A stretch of 64,000 nucleotides of DNA from Tubiluchus corallicola (GCA_030141605.1 JAQGDQ010000216.1:1-64000); one strand, 5' to 3'. Counted from the first letter of the stretch, positions 1 to 10,488 are shown. Program-made: numbers and translations. Notes: a model not told the origin generated them from the sequence alone.

Positions 1-28
1 ACAAAATGTTGCAGTATCGTTATTTTTG

Positions 29-508
29 CTAGTATATTTCCTTTTCAAAAAATACACGTGTAACACCTAAATCTTCTTCAAGTTTTTCAGCAACGATTTT
101 CCAATCATTTTTTTCATAGAATCCAACTGCTTGCTTGTTTTCTTTGAAAGTCTCAAGCTTTAGTAATTTATTCCCATCTGCAATCATCTTCTCTTCTGCA
201 AATTGCAAGAGTTTAGACCCAAGCCCCCTACCCTGAACACTACTGTCAATCATCATTATATGGACAAAATTATCAAAAAACACATTGTAGCCAACAATAT
301 TATTTCCTATCCTCATTACGTAGCAGTTATCAAAATTTATCGTAATCTCCTTATCAACTTCGCCGCTATTAATATACCCCTCAATTGCCTCTTGAGAGAA
401 AAACACTTTATAATTTTCTCTGATCACTTTCTTTGCTAGTAACTGAACAGCTTCTAGATCTTTGTTTTCTATTTTTCCAAAAATATATTTGATTTTATTG
501 TTCTTCAT
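29..508 (-). CDS. GNAT family N-acetyltransferase
   Basis: A 159-residue protein with the GNAT fold signature. The acetyl-CoA pyrophosphate-binding loop QGRGLG is at residues 92-97, following the beta strand VHIMMID, and the C-terminal part ends in the usual GFYEKNDW segment. GNAT enzymes move an acetyl group from acetyl-CoA to an amine, but the acceptor cannot be read from the sequence. No signal peptide or membrane segment is seen, so it should be cytosolic. It stands alone on the minus strand, more than 400 bp from murA, so it probably has its own promoter, although none fits the Bacteroidetes consensus well. Confidence 0.85.
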   Translation of the reverse strand: MKNNKIKYIFGKIENKDLEAVQLLAKKVIRENYKVFFSQEAIEGYINSGEVDKEITINFDNCYVMRIGNNIVGYNVFFDNFVHIMMIDSSVQGRGLGSKLLQFAEEKMIADGNKLLKLETFKENKQAVGFYEKNDWKIVAEKLEEDLGVTRVFFEKEIY

Positions 509-937
509 ATTTGATCTATAATTTTTTACTCAAGTTTTCTTACTAGTGATTGATTTTAACCGATATAATACACGCATATATACCATATAAAGTAGCATCA
601 TATTTATGAGAAGTAGTTTATCAAAATACAATAAGAGTGGATAACACGATCCAACGCCTACCTCTTCCTGTTTTCAGTTTTAGTGTCAAGAAGACCGAAT
701 AAAAGTCAACTATATTCAACCCGGCAAGCCAGCACAAAAAGTGTAGTGAAAACTGTATAATTTAGAGCGCAACTAGTAAGGTGAGCTTTCAGATCAAACA
801 AGTATATTATTGCCATGTTAATACAAGCGGTATTCTCACACAGCTCAATAAACTACTTACAAACACAGTACTTCCTAACATGCTGATATGCATTGATGCT
901 AAAATGTATAGTACCTCCCGGATGCGATAGCACCCTT
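509..937. other. Intergenic region without a recognisable gene
   Basis: This AT-rich stretch lies between the start of the acetyltransferase and the end of murA, both on the minus strand. It should hold the murA terminator and the acetyltransferase promoter. I found no clear hairpin followed by a T-run and no good TAnnTTTG box on the minus strand. No convincing short coding region is seen. Confidence 0.5.
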
Positions 938-2245
938 TTACAGTTCACGCCTGATGCTGGCTCCCAATTGGTTCAGCCTTAAGTCGATCTCTTCATATCC
1001 CCTGTCAATTTGCTCAATATTCTCTACCACAGAGACGCCGTCAGCAGAGAGGGCGGCAATAAGAAGCGCAACTCCTGCTCTTATGTCAGGAGATGCTATT
1101 CGTGTGGAGCGAAGCTTATATCTTCTGTCTACCCCTATCACTGTAGCTCTATGTGGATCACATAATATTATCTGTGCCCCCATATCTATGAGCTTATCAA
1201 CAAAAAACAGGCGACTCTCAAACATCTTTTGGTGAATCAATACACTTCCTTTTGCCTGTATAGATACCACAAGAAATATACTTAATAGATCAGGAGTCAG
1301 CCCCGGCCACGGGGCATCAGATATTGTCATTATAGAGCCATCAATAAAAGATTCTATTTCATAACTTTTATGAGATGGAATAAATATGTCATTGCCCCTC
1401 TTCTCCAGTTTTACTCCAATCTTCCTGAATGAGTCCGGGATAACACCGAGTGTATTATAAGCAATATTTTTAAGAGTAATTTCTGAAGCCGTCATTGCTG
1501 CAAGCCCTATAATGCTGCCTGCTTCAACCATATCTGGCAGTATAGTATGGCTACAACCTGACAGCTCACCCACTCCATTGATAGACAGCAAATTGGAGCC
1601 TATTCCTTTAATTTTAGCGCCCATTGATGTAAGCATAAGACAAAGCTGCTGAACGTATGGCTCACACGCTGCATTATATATTGTAGTAACTCCCTCTGCC
1701 ATAACGGCTGCCATTATCAAATTAGCAGTACCGGTTACTGATGCTTCGTCAAGCAATAGATAAGTGCCTGACAGCTTACTGGCTGCTACCTCATAATAGT
1801 TTTTTTGGAAGTTGAAGTGAAAGCTCGCCCCCATTTTTTGGAAGCCCAGAAAGTGGGTATCCAGTCGCCTCCTGCCAATTTTGTCTCCTCCCGGCCGAGG
1901 AATAATACCTCTCCCAAAGCGTGACAAAAGCGGACCGATAATCATAATAGAGCCTCTCAGGCCAATAGCCTGATTAAAAAACCCGGGACTATTTAAATAA
2001 TCTGTATCAATGTTGTCAGCTTTAAATGAATACCTCCCTTTCTCCTCTCTCTCTATTGATACTCCCAGGTTTCGAAGCATCTCAATAAGCTTTACTACAT
2101 CCCGTATTTCCGGAATATTATTTATTGTAACTTTCTGGTCTGTAAGAATTGTTGCGCATATAACCTGTAACGCCTCGTTTTTGGCTCCCTGTACAGTAAA
2201 GTCCCCTTGTAGTTGCTTGCCTCCTTCAATTACAAAACGTGCCAT
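938..2245 (-). CDS. murA: UDP-N-acetylglucosamine 1-carboxyvinyltransferase MurA
   Basis: A 435-residue MurA, normal in length, with two repeated EPSP-synthase-like domains. It catalyses the first committed step of peptidoglycan synthesis, adding enolpyruvate from PEP to UDP-GlcNAc in the cytosol. The N-terminal GAKNEAL motif is at residues 20-26. The active-site loop reads RPGGDKIGRRRLDTH (117-131). The position of the catalytic cysteine of E. coli MurA (Cys115) is therefore Asp121 here. The same Cys-to-Asp change occurs naturally in mycobacterial and chlamydial MurA, where the enzyme works but is not alkylated by fosfomycin. The gene starts 6 bp after the DUF4290 gene, so the two are almost certainly co-transcribed. 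Confidence 0.97.
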   Translation of the reverse strand: MARFVIEGGKQLQGDFTVQGAKNEALQVICATILTDQKVTINNIPEIRDVVKLIEMLRNLGVSIEREEKGRYSFKADNIDTDYLNSPGFFNQAIGLRGSIMIIGPLLSRFGRGIIPRPGGDKIGRRRLDTHFLGFQKMGASFHFNFQKNYYEVAASKLSGTYLLLDEASVTGTANLIMAAVMAEGVTTIYNAACEPYVQQLCLMLTSMGAKIKGIGSNLLSINGVGELSGCSHTILPDMVEAGSIIGLAAMTASEITLKNIAYNTLGVIPDSFRKIGVKLEKRGNDIFIPSHKSYEIESFIDGSIMTISDAPWPGLTPDLLSIFLVVSIQAKGSVLIHQKMFESRLFFVDKLIDMGAQIILCDPHRATVIGVDRRYKLRSTRIASPDIRAGVALLIAALSADGVSVVENIEQIDRGYEEIDLRLNQLGASIRREL

Positions 2246-2251
2246 TAGGCC

Positions 2252-2863
2252 TTACTTGTTTTTACGGCCATGTCCGTGTTGTCCTCCCCTCCCCTTCTTC
2301 TTTCCATTTTTAAGAAGATCTTTAGTTTCTGTCAACTGAATAGTTTTGTCTGGAGATATTGCTCCGCTGGAAAGGCCCTCAATATCTTTAAATATCCTGC
2401 TATCATCCACCGAGTCTTTATTCCATAGCAGAAGAGACTTCTTCATGTGGTTGGCTAGCAGCTCTACAAGCGTGTTCTGTTCAGGTTTATTATTTTCAAA
2501 ATCAGATGCCTTTTTGAGCATCTTTTCCATAAGTTTACCATAATGACGGTATTTAATGCGGGTGCGATCATACGGCATTGGTTTGGGCTTTTTCGCAAAC
2601 GTTTCAGGTTTAGGCGGGTCGCAGGGGTAGTCAATATCTGCTTTGAAGTCAGACATTATTGCTATGTGATCCCATAGTTTATGCTTGAAGTCGTTTACAT
2701 CCCTTAAGTATGGATGCATGTTGCCCATTATTTCTATTATTTGGTTAGCAGCACGGTTCCGCTCTTCACGATCTTTGATAGCAACCATATAATCCACCAT
2801 TTTGTGAATATTCCTCCCATATTCCGGAAGTTTAAGCTTTTTGCGATTTGAATTGTAATTCAT
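2252..2863 (-). CDS. DUF4290 family protein
   Basis: A 203-residue protein recognised as DUF4290 by its N-terminal half (YNSNRKKLKLPEYGRNIHKM, then MGNMHPYLRDV and HKLWDH). It is a Bacteroidota-specific family without an established function. There is no signal peptide or membrane segment. The C-terminus is Lys/Gly/His-rich (GKKKGRGGQHGHG), which could bind nucleic acid or metal, but this is only a guess. It is followed 6 bp later by murA. This pairing is usual in the phylum and suggests a role connected with cell wall synthesis or its regulation. Confidence 0.88.
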   Translation of the reverse strand: MNYNSNRKKLKLPEYGRNIHKMVDYMVAIKDREERNRAANQIIEIMGNMHPYLRDVNDFKHKLWDHIAIMSDFKADIDYPCDPPKPETFAKKPKPMPYDRTRIKYRHYGKLMEKMLKKASDFENNKPEQNTLVELLANHMKKSLLLWNKDSVDDSRIFKDIEGLSSGAISPDKTIQLTETKDLLKNGKKKGRGGQHGHGRKNK

Positions 2864-3763
2864 GCTAATATTTAAATTGTCAACAGATAAAAAGATAATA
2901 TTTTAATAGTAATGTTCTGCTAATAAAAATTAGGAGCTGAGGCCTTTGAATGAAAAACTCATCTTTTTACTTAAATATTTTTCATCAAAATCCTCACTTA
3001 CATCAATAAACTACGGCTTATATCGATTTTTTTCCTCAATCTAAACCAAAATGCTCCGCCTTGCAAAGGACTCGTTGTAATTTTTAAATAATACTTTTAA
3101 ACTTTAAAGAGTCGGATAGATAGTTTTTAAATAAATCTTTTTTAATAATTGCCTCTACAACAGAAATAAGAGAATTTATTCAGGAGTTTTACATCCGCAA
3201 AGTTAACAGTTTTCAATAATTTAACCAATGTAAAATATGTAATAATTAAGTATTTTAATGCTATTCTTCTTACAATCAGCGCATTAACGATACAATAAAA
3301 ATTACAGATATTAAGTTTTACCCATAGCACTTGCTGTGTGCAGGATATAGATGCAAAAAGCAATCTACATTCAATGAATATTTTCTCAAACCTCGCTGAC
3401 ACACAGGTGCATACACATACTCAGGATTAACTATAGCGCGGTAGGAGTTTCGCTCCTAAAGTAGAATTGTTTATCTTTAGAGTGCTATTAGTGCAGATTT
3501 GACATAGTGAGTATGGCGTAAAAATTTACGGAAGTTGAAACTGAAAAATATAAAGTAAAACTTCCATTTATAGCAAAATAAAGAAAATTTATCTCAGTAA
3601 AAATTACTTATGTTTTATATTTTATTTTATTTTTGCCCCTGAATATTTGCAATAACGGCACAACCAACTACAATAATTTACCTGTTTTAACTGTTGTAGT
3701 CTTTGTTAAAAGTATACTGCTTACTTTTAAAACTGAAAATTGTTATATTAGAATCAGAAAAAA
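2864..3763. other. 900-bp intergenic region with a repeat and a small hairpin
   Basis: Between two divergent transcription units. Besides repeat copy A it holds a small perfect hairpin, TAGGAG-TTTCG-CTCCTA at 3442-3458, without a following T-run, and very AT-rich DNA up to the start at 3764. An 86-codon minus-strand frame at 3142-3402 shows no family resemblance and is probably chance. The region should contain the promoters of both flanking operons, but no box matches the consensus well. Confidence 0.5.
2940..3072 (+). repeat. Interspersed repeat family 1, copy A
   Basis: This is a complete though degenerate copy of an intergenic repeat seen about ten times in the window. It starts with GGCCTTTG and ends with CTTGCAAAGGACTC. 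The internal landmarks ACTCATCTTTTTACTTAA, TTTTTCATCAAAATCCTC, CTACGGCTT and CAATCTAAACCAAAATG are shared with the other copies. The termini are imperfect inverted repeats. It lies upstream of the DUF4290-murA operon. Confidence 0.75.
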
Positions 3764-4915
3764 ATGAAATCGCAAAAGTGGTATTTTTTAAAAGTTTGTG
3801 TATTTCTGTTCTTTTGTGAGGCTCATGGGCAATCATATATAGGGGAGAACGTCTATATGACGAATGTGGTTATGAGTGATGATGTTAACATTGTGAATAG
3901 TGATGCTGACGAGAGTTTGACGATTGTTGTAGATAACGATACAGTTCAGGGGTTTGATAATGCCAGACTGTTAGGAGAAGGCGAGATATCATTTTCAGGC
4001 AACAAGTTTGCTTTCAATAACCTAGAAGTCAATTGCGGCGCTGTGAATTTCAATGGGGACAGTTTACAGGTTGCAGATTACCTTAATCTTACTAAAGGGG
4101 TGGTTTTTATGAAAGACCAAAGCATTCTTATTGTTGATAGCGATATTGAGAGTGCCGTTAGCAACGGGAGTGACAAATCTTACGTAAATGGGAAGATGAA
4201 AAGAAGGGTATCAGCACCTACTCAAGGCCAAGGCGATAGAGAGTATATGTTTCCTACTGGAGATAATGAGACCTTCCAGCCGGTAAGAATTACTACCTCA
4301 GAAACAGGCTCTCCTGACAGTATTACCTGCGAATTTATTAACGCCGCCCTTGCAGGCGAAATACCAGATACAGATAAGTTTAATCATATATCGAGAGGAT
4401 ACTGGAGAATATCTGCCACGGACAGAACCGGAATGCCTAGTAATGAGTCATTTACCCCAGGCCTATTTTTAGATATAAGCGATCTAAGCTTACAAAAATA
4501 CCCTATTGCATTTTATCTGCCGGAGTCTGACGCGAGCTGGTTAATCAGTAGTCACACCATAGGGAGTACAGATAACTTTTTCGTTTATGAAAATGATGTA
4601 AACAAGGCTTCTTCTGGAGATTATACATTATTTTTACGCACCGCAATTAATGTTTTTGACGGGGTTAATAATATCGTCATACAGCGAGAAGGAAATCCCT
4701 ATTTGGTATTTAATTTTAAGTATGAGATGGAGGGAGTCAGCCTTATTTTATTTGACAGATCAGGAAGGCGTATTTATTCTACGGACAACTACCAGAACAA
4801 TTTCAACATGGCATTGCTCCCGCTAGGCACCTATTTTTACGTAATGGAGGTATCTGATCAGGATCTTGGCAATTATATATATAAATCTTTCGTAGATGTT
4901 GTACGTTCACGATGA
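3764..4915 (+). CDS. Secreted protein with gliding-motility-type (CHU_C/type B-like) C-terminal domain
   Basis: A 383-residue exported protein. Residues 1-22 form a signal peptide ending at HGQ. The last 90 residues (from NVFDGVNNIVI through LILFDRSGRRIYSTDNY, LLPLGTYFYVMEV and the terminal YKSFVDVVRSR) resemble the C-terminal domain of gliding-motility-associated proteins, which serves as a type B sorting signal of the type IX secretion system. The middle part is not recognised. The next gene, 7 bp downstream, encodes a PorP/SprF homologue; such pairs are common and suggest that the porin-like protein helps to secrete or anchor its neighbour. The domain assignment is from pattern alone. Confidence 0.72.
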   Translation: MKSQKWYFLKVCVFLFFCEAHGQSYIGENVYMTNVVMSDDVNIVNSDADESLTIVVDNDTVQGFDNARLLGEGEISFSGNKFAFNNLEVNCGAVNFNGDSLQVADYLNLTKGVVFMKDQSILIVDSDIESAVSNGSDKSYVNGKMKRRVSAPTQGQGDREYMFPTGDNETFQPVRITTSETGSPDSITCEFINAALAGEIPDTDKFNHISRGYWRISATDRTGMPSNESFTPGLFLDISDLSLQKYPIAFYLPESDASWLISSHTIGSTDNFFVYENDVNKASSGDYTLFLRTAINVFDGVNNIVIQREGNPYLVFNFKYEMEGVSLILFDRSGRRIYSTDNYQNNFNMALLPLGTYFYVMEVSDQDLGNYIYKSFVDVVRSR

Positions 4916-4922
4916 TAGTTTT

Positions 4923-5918
4923 ATGTGGCAGAAAAAGAAGGTGATATCAATAAGATGGATAGCTGCTTCCATCGCTCTGTGCCTGGGGCTCCTGCCTAAG
5001 AGTGCAAAAAGCCAGGAGACACCTCTTTTCACACAGATAATGAGGAATATTGAGTACATTAATCCCGCTTATAACGCTCATAGTGTCTTTTTTTCTGCTT
5101 CTGTATCAGTCAAAAACCAGTGGGCCGGCTTTGTTGGAGCCCCATCAATCTTGGCGGCAGTAGTGAATATTCCTTCACCAAGGTTTAGCGATGTTCCTAT
5201 CTCTTTTGGAGGAGGTGTATGGCATGAAGCGATTGGCCTCAGACAGACGACAAACTTTTTTGCTGAGACCAGAGCAACTGTCTGGCTTTCCAATAGATGG
5301 ATCGGTGGTGTGGGTATCCGCCTTGGAGGGGAGCATATGTTCCTAACCAAAGACTTGGCAATGGGATCGCACAATGAAGATTATTCTGAATACGATTTTG
5401 ACTATTTTGCACCAACAGGCGGGTTTGGTTTAATTCTATTTTCTGATTACCTTCTTACATCGTTGGGTGCAACAACATTGTATGAATATTCCTCTGATGG
5501 AGCCTGGTTCCGACCCGAATTTAGTTTTTATGGAGCAGGAATGTTAAGACTCGGGCGTTGGCAAAACAGCGGTTTTATTTTTAAACCAACAGTGCTTTGG
5601 CGATACAGGAGTGATATAAAGGACTGGGTTGATGACGACGGGGTGTTTGGCCACGGTTCTATTTTTGATTTTGCAGCAAATGTTATTTATGATGATGCCT
5701 GGTGGCTTGGAGTTAGCTATCGCCCGCAGGAGTTCATGGGACTGACTGTAGGTATGCCTATAACACAGGCAGTTAGAATTGCATACTCGTATGATTTCCC
5801 TGTAGGAGGTAATTTTCAAAGCAAGATTGGAAGTAACTCCCATGAGTTTACAATTACATACACTCTGGTAAAAAAACTACAGAGCATACAGAAGTATAAC
5901 TGGGGGATAACGAGGTAG
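4923..5918 (+). CDS. PorP/SprF family type IX secretion-associated outer membrane protein
   Basis: A 331-residue protein counted from the ATG at 4923, just after the stop of the previous gene. An upstream frame start at 4896 would overlap that gene and put nine residues before the signal peptide, so it is less likely. The signal peptide ends at AKSQ, followed by the family hallmark TPLFTQIMRNIEYINPAYNA and then alternating hydrophobic/aromatic strands typical of a beta-barrel (for example SVSVKNQWAGF and FGGGVWHEAIG). PorP/SprF proteins sit in the outer membrane and work with type IX secretion or gliding. It is the likely partner of the upstream secreted protein. Confidence 0.88.
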   Translation: MWQKKKVISIRWIAASIALCLGLLPKSAKSQETPLFTQIMRNIEYINPAYNAHSVFFSASVSVKNQWAGFVGAPSILAAVVNIPSPRFSDVPISFGGGVWHEAIGLRQTTNFFAETRATVWLSNRWIGGVGIRLGGEHMFLTKDLAMGSHNEDYSEYDFDYFAPTGGFGLILFSDYLLTSLGATTLYEYSSDGAWFRPEFSFYGAGMLRLGRWQNSGFIFKPTVLWRYRSDIKDWVDDDGVFGHGSIFDFAANVIYDDAWWLGVSYRPQEFMGLTVGMPITQAVRIAYSYDFPVGGNFQSKIGSNSHEFTITYTLVKKLQSIQKYNWGITR

Positions 5919-6037
5919 GCTCAGGCGAGAGGTAATGAAAGTATTTAGCTGTTTGGATAGCTTAAGTGAGAATGGAATTCGTATATTTGATTAAAATTAT
6001 AGAATAGAAATAACTAAATGATTAAAAAATTTAAGCA

Positions 6038-6763
6038 ATGATTGCACAAGGTTTTTTTAAAAGAATAGGGGTGGGCATTGTTTTGCTTTTAGTGCTTTGC
6101 AATATTAATGGCTATGGACAAGATGGCAGAGGTGTATCTATAGGAAAGAACGGCGAAAAGCCCTTTAAGCACGCCATGCTGGATGTAGTCAGTATTAATA
6201 AAGGTGTTTTGGTTCCAAGAATGACAACAGCGGAAAGAGAAAATATTTTGTTTGGTGCGAACAATGACGATAAGACAGATTCTGACGGACTACTGGTCTA
6301 TGACACTAACTTCGGTGAGTTTTACTACTATTCATATCATCAGGATGAGTGGATGAATATGTCTTCCACAGCTAGTGGAGGAAGTGGTTCAACAGAAGAG
6401 GTGTACTTTTTGGCACTGGATGACAACTTTAATTTTGAGACTACCATGCCCGCAGATTTTGATCTTTCAACTTATAATACTCTGTCCAATCAATATGCAA
6501 ATATTGGTGAAATGACAGAAGTCGACATAGTATTTGCTAGCTACACAAGTGGTCAGTATTTATCAATAGCAATACCAAACCACTGGCCAGCACCACGAAT
6601 AAAGGTTCAGTTAAGCAATGTTATAACGTATTTTTTCACTATAGAAGGGTGTTGGAGAGTCTACCAGGAAGTTGAGCACAATAATAAAAAGTATCAGGTG
6701 TGGGTTTCGGACATACCTCTGGGAAATGCTATGTCTAGCACTCCTACAATGAGAATTGAATAA
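6038..6763 (+). CDS. Hypothetical secreted protein with an N-terminal PRMTT motif
   Basis: A 241-residue protein with a signal peptide ending near GYGQ (residue 28). Residues 45-70 read HAMLDVVSINKGVLVPRMTT and then AEREN. This LDV-S-NKGVL-PRMTT pattern occurs at the N-terminus of many Bacteroidetes surface proteins, usually followed by GLLVYDT as here (about residues 85-91). The remainder (about 110 residues) is not recognised. It may be a small surface-exposed protein related to the two genes upstream, from which it is separated by 119 bp, so co-transcription is uncertain. Confidence 0.7.
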   Translation: MIAQGFFKRIGVGIVLLLVLCNINGYGQDGRGVSIGKNGEKPFKHAMLDVVSINKGVLVPRMTTAERENILFGANNDDKTDSDGLLVYDTNFGEFYYYSYHQDEWMNMSSTASGGSGSTEEVYFLALDDNFNFETTMPADFDLSTYNTLSNQYANIGEMTEVDIVFASYTSGQYLSIAIPNHWPAPRIKVQLSNVITYFFTIEGCWRVYQEVEHNNKKYQVWVSDIPLGNAMSSTPTMRIE

Positions 6764-6866
6764 AGTATTTCTAATACACGCATATGTAAAGAGTACTTTA
6801 GAGAATCTCAGCATTAAACTTTGTTTTTAAATGTCTTCATGCCGAGTATTTTTTGCTATTTATTGA

Positions 6867-6978
6867 AGCCTTTGCAAAGCAATGTATTTTGGTTCAAACT
6901 GAGGAAAAATTCGAATGAAAAGCTGCTTTTGAGGATTTTGAAGATAAATAATAAAAAGATAAGTTTTGCAAAGGCCTT
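6867..6978 (-). repeat. Interspersed repeat family 1, copy B (best inverted termini)
   Basis: A 112-bp copy in reverse orientation. Left end AAGCCTTTGCAAAGC and right end GTTTTGCAAAGGCCTT are inverted repeats of each other apart from one extra base. Internal landmarks on the reverse strand, such as GAACCAAAATACA and TTCAAAATCCTC, match copies A, D and E. It lies in the gap upstream of secA. Confidence 0.8.
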
Positions 6979-7101
6979 ACATCAAAAGTCCGCTTATTCT
7001 TACCGCTTCTACATTATTTTATAAACATATCTGAGCGACTCTTAAACGGCAGTTGTCATCTCTTTTTTCTGCTCTAGATTTTAATCCTATCAACTTTTGT
7101 A

Positions 7102-7109
7102 TACTTTTG
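7102..7109 (+). promoter_or_regulatory. Possible -7 box upstream of secA
   Basis: TACTTTTG fits the Bacteroidetes -7 consensus TAnnTTTG. It would place the transcript start about 45 bp before the secA ATG. No convincing TTTG element lies 19-21 bp upstream, so support is partial. Confidence 0.3.
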
Positions 7110-7161
7110 TTGGGTGTTGTCGGTTTGAGAGAGGAATAAAAACGCGTAATATATTGTTGCA

Positions 7162-10100
7162 ATGTCAATTATAAATGCCATTTTAACAAAGCTTTTTGGT
7201 AATAAGTCAGAGAAGGACATAAAGGAGGTAATGCCTGTTGTTGAAGAGGTGTTGAGAGAATATGATCGGCTTGCAGACCTTAGTAATGATATGCTCCGTG
7301 AAGAGACGAACATACTGAGAGAAAAAATAAAGAAGCATATAAAGAGTGATGAGGAAGAGATAGCAGAACTAGAAAGCAAGATAGAAATCGGTAAGGTTCC
7401 CCTTGAAGAGAGCGAGAAATTATATAACCGTATTGATAAGCTTAATGAAACTATAGATGAGAAACTGGAAGTGATACTGAATGAGGTATTGCCTACAGCT
7501 TTTGCTATAGTAAAGACAACGGCATATCGCTTTGCGGAGAATAGCTCTATAGAGGTTAAGGCTAATGATTTTGATCGCCAGTTGGCAGCAAGCAAAGAGA
7601 ATGTCCATATAAAAGGAGATAAAGCTATTTATCTTAATGAGTGGATTGCAGGCGGGAATAGCCAAGTTTGGAACATGGTGCATTACGATGTGCAACTGGT
7701 AGGAGGCGCTGTTTTGCACAGTGGGAAAATAGCAGAGATGGCAACAGGTGAGGGTAAAACACTGGCTGCTACGCTACCCGTATTTCTTAATGCTTTAACC
7801 GGGCGGGGTGTGCATGTGGTAACGGTCAACGATTACCTGGCAAAACGCGACTCTGAGTGGATGGGACCTATATTTGAGTTTCACAGCCTCTCTGTTGGCT
7901 GCATAGACAAACACACACCCAACTCAGAGGAGCGACGCGCAGCCTACAATGCCGATATCACTTATGGAACTAATAACGAGTTTGGATTTGATTACCTGAG
8001 AGATAATATGGCTGTTGAGCCTGACAGCCTTGTGCAGCGCAAGCACTATTACTCTATTGTGGATGAGGTTGACTCTGTATTGATAGATGATGCCCGTACG
8101 CCTCTAATTATATCCGGTCCTGTTCCCAGAGGAGATAACCAGCTTTTCGATGAGCTAAAAACACCTGTAGAGAGACTGGTGAAAGTGCAACGTGATTTAG
8201 TGAGTAAATTACTTGTTTCGGCAAAAAAGAAAATGCAGTCGGGTGACAAGAAAGAGCAAGAGGAGGGAACATTGTTGCTGTATCGTGCTTACAAAGGGTT
8301 ACCCAAGCATAAACCTCTTATACGTTTTCTGAGTGAGGAGGGTATTAAGGCAAAAATGCTCAAGACGGAGAACTTCTATATGCAGAATAACAACAAGGAT
8401 ATGCATATAGTTACTGACCCGTTATATTTTGTTATAGAGGAGAAGCAAAATTCCGTAGATCTTACTGATAATGGGGTTGAGGTCTTGTCAAAAGATAACA
8501 AAGACTCCGGTTTTTTTATTTTGCCTGATGTGGGAGCAGAGGTTGCACTTATAGAGAGTGACACCTCTCTTTCTGATGCGAATAGGGCAGAACGCAAGGA
8601 TGCACTCTTGCAGGATTACTCTATAAAATCCGAAAGAGTACACACTGTAAACCAGCTACTTAAGGCAAACACCATGTTTGAGAAGGATGTGGAGTATGTG
8701 GTTATGGACAATAAAGTTAAGATTGTTGATGAGCAGACAGGACGTATCATGGAAGGAAGGCGCTATTCAGACGGACTTCACCAGGCAATAGAGGCTAAAG
8801 AGCGAGTACAGGTGGAGGCGGCAACACAGACTTTTGCGACCATAACATTGCAGAACTATTTCAGAATGTACCATAAGCTTGCGGGTATGACAGGTACTGC
8901 TGAAACTGAAGCTGGGGAGCTCTGGAACATATATAAGCTTGAGGTTGTAGTAATTCCTACTAATAAAGATATCATACGTTCAGACCATGAGGATCTGGTA
9001 TATAAAACCAGAAAGGAAAAATACACGGCTATTATAGATGGAGTTACATCTCTCAATAAAAAAGGCAGGCCTGTGCTGGTAGGTACCACCTCTGTAGAGG
9101 TTTCGGAACTGCTAAGTCGTATGCTTAAGATGCGTGGAGTAAAGCATCAGGTGCTGAATGCCAAGCTGCATCAGCGTGAAGCAGACATAGTTGCAGGTGC
9201 AGGCAAGAGGGGTGCTGTAACTATTGCAACAAATATGGCGGGGCGAGGTACTGATATTAAATTGGATGATGAGGTTAAATCACTGGGAGGATTGGCTATA
9301 ATAGGCACTGAGCGTCATGAGTCAAGGCGTGTAGACAGACAGTTGCGAGGGCGTTCCGGTCGCCAAGGAGACCCAGGGTCATCGCAGTTTTTTGTCTCTC
9401 TTGAAGATGACCTTATGCGCCTGTTTTCATCCGACAGGATAGTAGGAATAATGGATCGTCTGGGACTGGAAGATGGTGAAGTTATCCAGCACCGCATGAT
9501 ATCAAAGTCTATAGAGAGGGCACAGAAAAAAGTAGAGGAGAACAACTTTGGTATTCGTAAACGTCTTCTTGAGTATGATGATGTAATGAACTCCCAGCGA
9601 GAGGTGATTTACACAAAGCGTAAGCATGCTCTTTTCGGCGAACGCCTAGAGGTCGATATCCTTAATATGATGTTCGATACTGTAGAGGTCCTAATAGAAA
9701 AGTATCAGCAAATGGGGGCAGAGGGGTATGAAGGCTTTAAACTAGATCTATTGAGGGTGCTCTCACTGGACTCTCCGGTAGCAGAGGAGGAGTTTACCGG
9801 ACAAAGCACGGATAAAGTGTCTAAAATGGTTTATCGTGATGTGATAGACAATTTTACCCGAAAAGCAGATGCAATAGCTAAGCAAGCATTCCCGGTAATT
9901 AAGAATGTGTATGAGACAAAGGCACACCAGTATACCAATATAGTTGTGCCAATTACTGACGGACAACGAACATACAACATAGCAACAAACCTTGAAAAGG
10001 CTTATGAATCAGAGGGGTATGCCCTAGTTAAGGCATATCAGAAGCAGCTTATGCTGGCTATTATTGATGACTCGTGGAAGGAGCATCTTCGTGAGCTTGA

Positions 10101-10488
10101 CGATTTGCGTACATCTGTTCAGGCAGCAACTTATGAGCAGAAAGACCCCCTACTTATATATAAATTTGAGTCGTTTAATCTTTTCAAGGTTATGATGAAC
10201 AAGGTTAACCGCACAGTTGTTTCTACATTAATGAAAGGGCAAATTCCAATTAATGATCCTGCACAGGTAAGCGAAGCACCTGTAGGGCGCCGGGCTAGCC
10301 GGTTACGCTATCGTGAACAGAAGGGTGAAGCATCTGCAATGGGTAATGCCAGGGCATCACATTCAGGAGGCAGGCAGGCTGCCCAAAAGAGAGCGGAGCC
10401 TATACGCCAGGCTCCTAAAGTTGGACGAAATGAACCATGCCCATGCGGTAGCGGGAAAAAATATAAACAGTGTCATGGACGTGCGTAG
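7162..10488 (+). CDS. secA: Preprotein translocase ATPase SecA
   Basis: A 1108-residue SecA, longer than the roughly 900 residues of E. coli SecA because of insertions in the first ATPase domain, as is usual in Bacteroidetes. It drives Sec-dependent export through SecYEG. Visible signatures are the Walker A motif [12 protein letters not shown] (about 193-204), the Walker B/DEAD region [18 protein letters not shown] (about 297-314), the second helicase-domain motif [10 protein letters not shown] (about 692), [18 protein letters not shown] just after it, and a C-terminal SEC-C zinc-binding tail [17 protein letters not shown] (about 1091-1107) that contacts SecB or ribosomes. The 3' part has an Ala/Arg/Gln-rich linker before the zinc tail. 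lgt follows 52 bp later on the same strand. Confidence 0.98.
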   Translation: MSIINAILTKLFGNKSEKDIKEVMPVVEEVLREYDRLADLSNDMLREETNILREKIKKHIKSDEEEIAELESKIEIGKVPLEESEKLYNRIDKLNETIDEKLEVILNEVLPTAFAIVKTTAYRFAENSSIEVKANDFDRQLAASKENVHIKGDKAIYLNEWIAGGNSQVWNMVHYDVQLVGGAVLHSGKIAEMATGEGKTLAATLPVFLNALTGRGVHVVTVNDYLAKRDSEWMGPIFEFHSLSVGCIDKHTPNSEERRAAYNADITYGTNNEFGFDYLRDNMAVEPDSLVQRKHYYSIVDEVDSVLIDDARTPLIISGPVPRGDNQLFDELKTPVERLVKVQRDLVSKLLVSAKKKMQSGDKKEQEEGTLLLYRAYKGLPKHKPLIRFLSEEGIKAKMLKTENFYMQNNNKDMHIVTDPLYFVIEEKQNSVDLTDNGVEVLSKDNKDSGFFILPDVGAEVALIESDTSLSDANRAERKDALLQDYSIKSERVHTVNQLLKANTMFEKDVEYVVMDNKVKIVDEQTGRIMEGRRYSDGLHQAIEAKERVQVEAATQTFATITLQNYFRMYHKLAGMTGTAETEAGELWNIYKLEVVVIPTNKDIIRSDHEDLVYKTRKEKYTAIIDGVTSLNKKGRPVLVGTTSVEVSELLSRMLKMRGVKHQVLNAKLHQREADIVAGAGKRGAVTIATNMAGRGTDIKLDDEVKSLGGLAIIGTERHESRRVDRQLRGRSGRQGDPGSSQFFVSLEDDLMRLFSSDRIVGIMDRLGLEDGEVIQHRMISKSIERAQKKVEENNFGIRKRLLEYDDVMNSQREVIYTKRKHALFGERLEVDILNMMFDTVEVLIEKYQQMGAEGYEGFKLDLLRVLSLDSPVAEEEFTGQSTDKVSKMVYRDVIDNFTRKADAIAKQAFPVIKNVYETKAHQYTNIVVPITDGQRTYNIATNLEKAYESEGYALVKAYQKQLMLAIIDDSWKEHLRELDDLRTSVQAATYEQKDPLLIYKFESFNLFKVMMNKVNRTVVSTLMKGQIPINDPAQVSEAPVGRRASRLRYREQKGEASAMGNARASHSGGRQAAQKRAEPIRQAPKVGRNEPCPCGSGKKYKQCHGRA

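Noticed and set aside
3142-3402. An 86-codon minus-strand open frame in the intergenic region.
   Set aside because: No recognisable family and a composition that looks like translated AT-rich intergenic DNA.
3442-3458. A TAGGAG/CTCCTA hairpin considered as a terminator.
   Set aside because: No T-run follows and no gene ends nearby on either strand, so it was kept only as a remark in the intergenic entry.
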